Shown: one piece after another, positions 4,045 to 7,222 of the stretch
Position numbering within the stretch: the first letter of the stretch is position 1
Layout of the letters: each line of letters starts with the position of its first letter
Source of the DNA: Bacillota bacterium
GTDB lineage: Bacteria > Bacillota > Clostridia > Oscillospirales > Ruminococcaceae
Reading direction: 5' to 3'
Assembly: GCA_023418925.1 (NCBI GenBank)
Contig: JAEZYS010000030.1
Coordinates: forward strand, 1 to 7,222
DNA: 7,222 nucleotides
The notes under the pieces: model-generated
What the model saw: only the letters and a program-made list of their open reading frames with translations
Told to the model about the DNA's origin: nothing
The model's database searches: none
Program-made: the position numbers and the translations under genes

Positions 4045-6525
4045 TCAAAATTTCCCCGCATCCTTTAAATCCTGAAGCTGTACACGTGAACGAGTACCCA
4101 TCTTTTGAAAAATGCTTTTCATCGTTGTCTTGACCGTTTCCTGTGAGATAAGAAGCCGAGATGCAATGTCGCGATTGGTAAGTCCCTCAGCGGCAAGATG
4201 TGCAACCTCTCGCTCCCGTGGTGACAACTGATTGTTTGTGATGGCTTTTAGGATTTTTTCCACCCCCTGCCGTTGCACCCTGCACAGAGTTAATATCTCG
4301 ACCATATCAATTTGCCTTCCCTTTAATTTAAGCAAAGGTGCAAGTTCATCGCCGTATTCGGCAAAAGGAAGATAAATGCCATCAGGCAGGGCAATGGAAA
4401 GTGCGCGGTCTAGTGCCGCCTCCGCCTCTTTATTTTGCCCTAATCTGTGGTGAGCAACGGCAATAAACAAATGGAAATATACTTGTGGCAAAAGGAAGTG
4501 ATGCTGCTCTGCTGCTGGAAGCACCCCTTGTGCAGTCCCAAGCAGCTTTGCATCCTGTCCTGTGGGGAGCAGCAAGCTCAGATATGTAAGCACTCCAAAT
4601 GGAATCGCTGCATCATATAAAATTTCTTTAATTCGCTCATAATTCATTAGCCATTCGGGTGCAACGTAATTTTCTGTTAAACCTAAAACAAAAGACAATG
4701 CCAGTTCAGCTACTATTTTTTCAGAAGGTTTACTAACTGCTTTAGCTCGCTTTAAAATACTATTTTTCACGTTTTCAAAATCTTGAGAATCTCCGCGCAG
4801 CAAGGCAATTCTTAAAAGAGTCATTTCAGCAGCAAAACAGATACTGTCCTGTTCTTGGGTGCTAGCAAGGTAAATCGCCTTGTGACACAGTGCTTCGGCG
4901 GCAGCGTCATCTCCACGCATCAAAAGAGCTTCAGCCCGCATAGCGCAGTTTGCTCCTGAGCCATGTCCCTCTGTCAGACGGATATAGTATGGCAGACACT
5001 CGTCCATACAATCCAGCTCCCTGTCAAGTGCCCCACTCTCGCTCCAGAACAGATACATTACAGAAGGCTGACCAAAGGCCCATGAGTCATTCCAGTCGGC
5101 ACGGTTAGAAAAAGGGCCTCCCAGCGCATCCCATGCCCTATGGTGAAGGGCACTCATTTTTTCAATGTCGTTAAAAGCAGTAAAGGATTGCAGCAGGGCA
5201 AGCTGACCGTTCAGAATTCTGACATCTTCATTACTGAACCCGTGCTGTTCTGGGCATGATGCCATCTCCTCCATCAGTATACAGCCTTTCTGAAACTCTG
5301 TATAGCTGCCGGCACGGAACAGTTCAAAAGTAATAATAGAAAGCGTCTGAGGATAGCTCACAAGAATTCTTTTGTCACATTCAATGAGTACTCGCTCTAG
5401 TATCTCTGTACTGCCATCCTTGAGATAAAGTGAGAAATCCGCAGCTTTGAGCGGCAGTGAAAGCAGGCATTCCCACTCGCCCGCCTCCAGATAGTTTTGT
5501 AAAGCATAGTAGTTTTCACCTACCGCTGCATAAGCATCGGCAGCCAGTTTTTGCATCATACGCAGTTCACCTGCAGGCAGACACTTAAGCTCATGTTTTA
5601 GAAAATTTTGAAGCAAGCTATGTAAGGAATAAGTGCCACTGTCGCTTTCATAGCGGATGAATGAACCGTCGTCTAAAAGCCGGGCGATACCAGCCAGAAG
5701 AGTATTCTTTCCAAGCAATATATATGCCTGCTCCACAGAGAAATGTTTTAACAAAGAAACAGCAGCAAGGAAGCGCTTCTCCTCTGGCTCTAGGTGATTC
5801 CAGATGACTGCACGAATTAGGTTGTCCATGCTGTCGGTCACCTTGAAATCTCCCTCCCGCTTGTATCGGATAAGCTGAAGGTTCAAGGCTGCCACCCATC
5901 CCTCCGACAGCCTTTGGAGCCTATTTAACTCTCTTAAAGACAGTGCAATCTTATTAGCACGAAAATATGCATCTGTATCTTCTTTTTGAAAAAAGAAGGC
6001 GTCATTTTTAATTATAACTGCTTGCTCTGCTGGTAACCCGTTAATATCCATCGAATCGATGAATTGGGTAATGATTATAATATGCAGTCGTGAACAACCG
6101 TGGCAGGATAGTGCGTAAAGGATACGTTCAGGCAGTTCGTCTTGTATATATTGGAAATTGTCGATTATAAACCATGTGTCCCAATCGACATCGCACTCAC
6201 TCATAATCTCTGCAATATCTACGAGGTTTTCCTGTGTAGGATACTCCAATGTTTTCAACTGCTCTGCCGCACTATTGTCAATATGTGAGAATGTTTTGCA
6301 AATTCCGTTCCACGATTTGCTCAAAGTCTCCCCCATACAGGTATACCAGTAACTTTGATGTACATCCGCTTTACGAAGATATTCACTAATTACTGTAGTT
6401 TTTCCAAAACCTGAGGCTGCTTGCAAAACGATAAGTGGATAGCTGTGTATGGTTTCCAACCGTTTTTTCAGCTTGGAGGGAATATATACAGTAGGATTAA
6501 GAATTTGCATTTTATTCATGAACAT
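4045..6525 (-). CDS. MalT-like LuxR-family transcriptional regulator (STAND ATPase)
   Basis: This 826-residue cytoplasmic protein has the MalT/LAL layout. An N-terminal NTPase has a Walker A motif ASGFGKTT (residues 37-44, K42) and a Walker B-like strand WFIIDNFQYI (D122; the usual second acidic residue is N123). A winged-helix-like and TPR-type helical sensor region runs from about 250 to 750. A C-terminal LuxR HTH (about 762-826) contains LSPREREVAHLAAEGLTNRDIA and TVKTTMKSIFQKMGTRSRVQ. Such proteins bind ATP and an inducer, oligomerise and activate transcription; the inducer here is unknown. Length fits the family (about 800-900). The ATG at 6525 has GAGG six nt upstream; a Met at residue 3 is further away. 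It has its own sigma-A promoter and terminator, and two dyads lie just past its 3' end beside the lipoprotein unit, its likely target. Confidence 0.9.
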   Translation of the reverse strand: MFMNKMQILNPTVYIPSKLKKRLETIHSYPLIVLQAASGFGKTTVISEYLRKADVHQSYWYTCMGETLSKSWNGICKTFSHIDNSAAEQLKTLEYPTQENLVDIAEIMSECDVDWDTWFIIDNFQYIQDELPERILYALSCHGCSRLHIIIITQFIDSMDINGLPAEQAVIIKNDAFFFQKEDTDAYFRANKIALSLRELNRLQRLSEGWVAALNLQLIRYKREGDFKVTDSMDNLIRAVIWNHLEPEEKRFLAAVSLLKHFSVEQAYILLGKNTLLAGIARLLDDGSFIRYESDSGTYSLHSLLQNFLKHELKCLPAGELRMMQKLAADAYAAVGENYYALQNYLEAGEWECLLSLPLKAADFSLYLKDGSTEILERVLIECDKRILVSYPQTLSIITFELFRAGSYTEFQKGCILMEEMASCPEQHGFSNEDVRILNGQLALLQSFTAFNDIEKMSALHHRAWDALGGPFSNRADWNDSWAFGQPSVMYLFWSESGALDRELDCMDECLPYYIRLTEGHGSGANCAMRAEALLMRGDDAAAEALCHKAIYLASTQEQDSICFAAEMTLLRIALLRGDSQDFENVKNSILKRAKAVSKPSEKIVAELALSFVLGLTENYVAPEWLMNYERIKEILYDAAIPFGVLTYLSLLLPTGQDAKLLGTAQGVLPAAEQHHFLLPQVYFHLFIAVAHHRLGQNKEAEAALDRALSIALPDGIYLPFAEYGDELAPLLKLKGRQIDMVEILTLCRVQRQGVEKILKAITNNQLSPREREVAHLAAEGLTNRDIASRLLISQETVKTTMKSIFQKMGTRSRVQLQDLKDAGKF

Positions 6526-6558
6526 AATTCACCTCACTTAAATTGAATTGATAATTTT

Positions 6559-6587
6559 ATTATACCAAAAACTTCACTGCCATTCAA
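6559..6587 (-). promoter_or_regulatory. Sigma-A promoter of the MalT-like regulator gene
   Basis: On the minus strand, TTGAAT (6587-6582) and TATAAT (6564-6559) are separated by exactly 17 bp, and TGG directly before TATAAT gives an extended -10. The predicted start is near 6552, leaving about 27 nt of leader to the ATG at 6525. This is the best promoter in the window and suggests fairly strong basal expression, as expected for a regulator controlled by ligand binding. Confidence 0.8.
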
Positions 6588-6754
6588 TGCTTTATAACGC
6601 TATAATAAAAGTATAAAACAATTTTAACTACTATAATGTGTCCGCCCCATAACCGTAAGTGTCAAACCTGCCCTTTTTTGCAAACACAGCCCACATGGTA
6701 AAATGTATAAAACAGCAAGAAATGGGTGTGAAGAATGAACAAAGTAGCCTGAGA

Positions 6755-6889
6755 TACTGGCTAGAGAAGCAGTCATTTGATGAGAAATCCGGAGATTTGC
6801 CTGTAATAGAAGTTATTTCAGATATTTCAGAGGAAGAAAAAGTCTGCGAAAAATGCAATTCTGAAATGACTTTTATGAAGTATGAAATT
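6755..6889 (+). pseudogene. IS66 TnpC transposase fragment (zinc-binding region)
   Basis: The frame YWLEKQSFDEKSGDLPV, followed by a stretch with EEEKVCEKCNSEM, resembles the part of IS66 TnpC before the DDE domain, where LPVE-(I)-PEEE-C-x2-C introduces a zinc-finger-like domain. Only about 45 residues remain and the catalytic domain is absent. The upstream part of the open frame (from 6659) is translated left-end DNA, and after about 6889 the frame runs into the second left end, so both junctions are artificial. The fragment has no function of its own. Confidence 0.6.
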
Positions 6890-6974
6890 GCAAATGTCAA
6901 ACTTCGCCCCTCTATCAGAAATAACGCCCACATGATAAAGTAAAGAAAACAGGATAGAAGCGGGTGGAAAAAGA

Positions 6975-7073
6975 ATGAGCGAAGCAGAAAAGTGGGCAGT
7001 ATCGGTGCAGAAATTTAAGGCAAGCGGAAAAAGCCAGCGTATATGATGCCACACAAATGGTAACATAATTTAG
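6975..7073 (+). pseudogene. IS66 TnpA fragment with a nonsense codon
   Basis: From the ATG at 6975 the frame reads MSEAEKWAVSVQKFKASGKS, then QRI, a TGA at 7044-7046, CHTNGN and a TAG at 7071. IS66 TnpA proteins start with a similar W-x(n)-SGKSQ-x-WC-x2-NGI segment, so the TGA stands where the conserved Trp (TGG) is expected: a one-base nonsense change. The rest of tnpA, tnpB and tnpC is lost where the next gene's end begins. A GGGTGGAAAAAG ribosome-binding region precedes the ATG. Confidence 0.6.
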
Positions 7074-7074
7074 C

Positions 7075-7222
7075 CTATTTCTTAATCATCTCAGCATACT
7101 CCTCAAACCCAATCTCCTCATTCAAGGCTTGTTCCCGAATATCAAGCGCAAAATCCGCCCATTGCTGAAACTCCGCCTGTGTCATTTTCTTTTTCATGTA
7201 CCTTGCATAATGAGCCTTGTAA
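7075..7222 (-). CDS. C-terminal end of an unidentified protein (partial)
   Basis: A minus-strand frame enters from the right edge and runs 48 codons to a TAG at 7077-7075. The tail is highly charged and helical: KAHYARYMKKKMTQAEF, then WADFALDIREQALN and FEEYAEMIKK. Similar tails (HYAR-x-MK-x-KMT-x-EF-x-W) occur, as I recall, at the ends of conserved proteins in clostridial mobile elements, but I cannot name the family with confidence. The frame is open to the edge, so the start lies outside; an internal ATG lacks a well-spaced ribosome binding site. The stop lies two bases from the end of the IS66 tnpA fragment, so the element seems to abut this gene's 3' end. Confidence 0.55.
   Translation of the reverse strand, partial: YKAHYARYMKKKMTQAEFQQWADFALDIREQALNEEIGFEEYAEMIKK

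Larger units (their letters stand above)
6655..7073 (+). mobile_element. Nested, decayed IS66-family remnant
   Basis: Two related left-end sequences are present on the plus strand. Copy A starts at 6655 (GTAAGTGTCAAACCTGCCC) and copy B at 6890 (GCAAATGTCAAACTTCGCCC). Both continue with a shared CCCACATG-TAAA block, a GGGTG ribosome-binding region and an ATG. IS66 elements begin with GTAA, and in them tnpA comes first and tnpC last. Here copy A's left end is joined directly to a piece of tnpC, then copy B restarts with tnpA, which is broken. tnpB and the right ends are missing. The element cannot move by itself. Confidence 0.65.

Noticed and set aside
5648..5899. 83-codon minus-strand ORF inside the regulator gene
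   Set aside because: It overlaps the MalT-like gene in another frame and is explained as a shadow of that coding sequence.
6659..6943. A continuous 94-codon plus-strand ORF taken as a real gene
   Set aside because: Its first part is translated IS66 left-end DNA and its last part is a second left end; only the middle resembles TnpC, so it is a chimera of remnants.
6827..7066. 79-codon minus-strand ORF opposite the IS66 remnant
   Set aside because: No recognisable motif, no ribosome binding site considered convincing, and it is antisense to the IS66 tnpA and tnpC pieces.
1..7222. CRISPR arrays, tRNA or rRNA genes
   Set aside because: No regularly spaced direct repeats and no tRNA or rRNA hallmarks were seen on either strand.

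Overview
The window looks like an accessory or rearranged part of a low-GC Firmicutes (Clostridia) chromosome, perhaps from a Lachnospiraceae- or Ruminococcaceae-like gut anaerobe. The grounds are AT-rich intergenic DNA, strong AGGAGG-type ribosome binding sites, a clostridial-type lysine 2,3-aminomutase, and IS3 and IS66 pieces at the two ends. The species cannot be named from the sequence. Apart from the IS66 remnant, every gene I can support lies on the minus strand, so transcription runs from high to low coordinates.

Left part (1-2424). Positions 1-127 are the left end of an IS3-family element that continues out of the window; the first 19 residues of its OrfA are present, preceded by a hairpin that would bury the OrfA ribosome binding site. 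Next come ablB (188-1027, beta-lysine N6-acetyltransferase) and, upstream of it in the same operon, ablA (1117-2424, lysine 2,3-aminomutase). Together they convert L-lysine to L-beta-lysine and then to N-epsilon-acetyl-beta-lysine, a compatible solute. The ablA leader is long and can fold into a pseudoknot-like structure. ablB has a hairpin between its best Shine-Dalgarno sequence and its start codon.

Middle (2425-4044). A gene-poor stretch of about 0.9 kb holds an intrinsic terminator (2772-2811) and a 64-nt near-perfect palindrome (3141-3204). Then comes a small lipoprotein gene (3351-3719) with a possible out-of-frame remnant behind it, preceded by a 28-codon ORF (3741-3827) inside a heavily folded leader.

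Right part (4045-7222). A MalT-like LuxR-family STAND regulator (4045-6525) has a clear sigma-A promoter upstream and a terminator downstream. Two nearly identical 18-bp dyads (TATCCCCC-N3-GGGTAT) flank that terminator, and one lies about 67 bp upstream of a possible start site for the leader/lipoprotein transcript. I infer a local circuit in which the regulator controls the adjacent lipoprotein unit. The right end is a nested, decayed IS66 remnant (6655-7073) and the C-terminal end of an unidentified protein entering from the right edge.

The most promising candidates for something undescribed are the regulator/dyad/leader-ORF/lipoprotein module and the structured 5' leader of the ablAB osmolyte operon.
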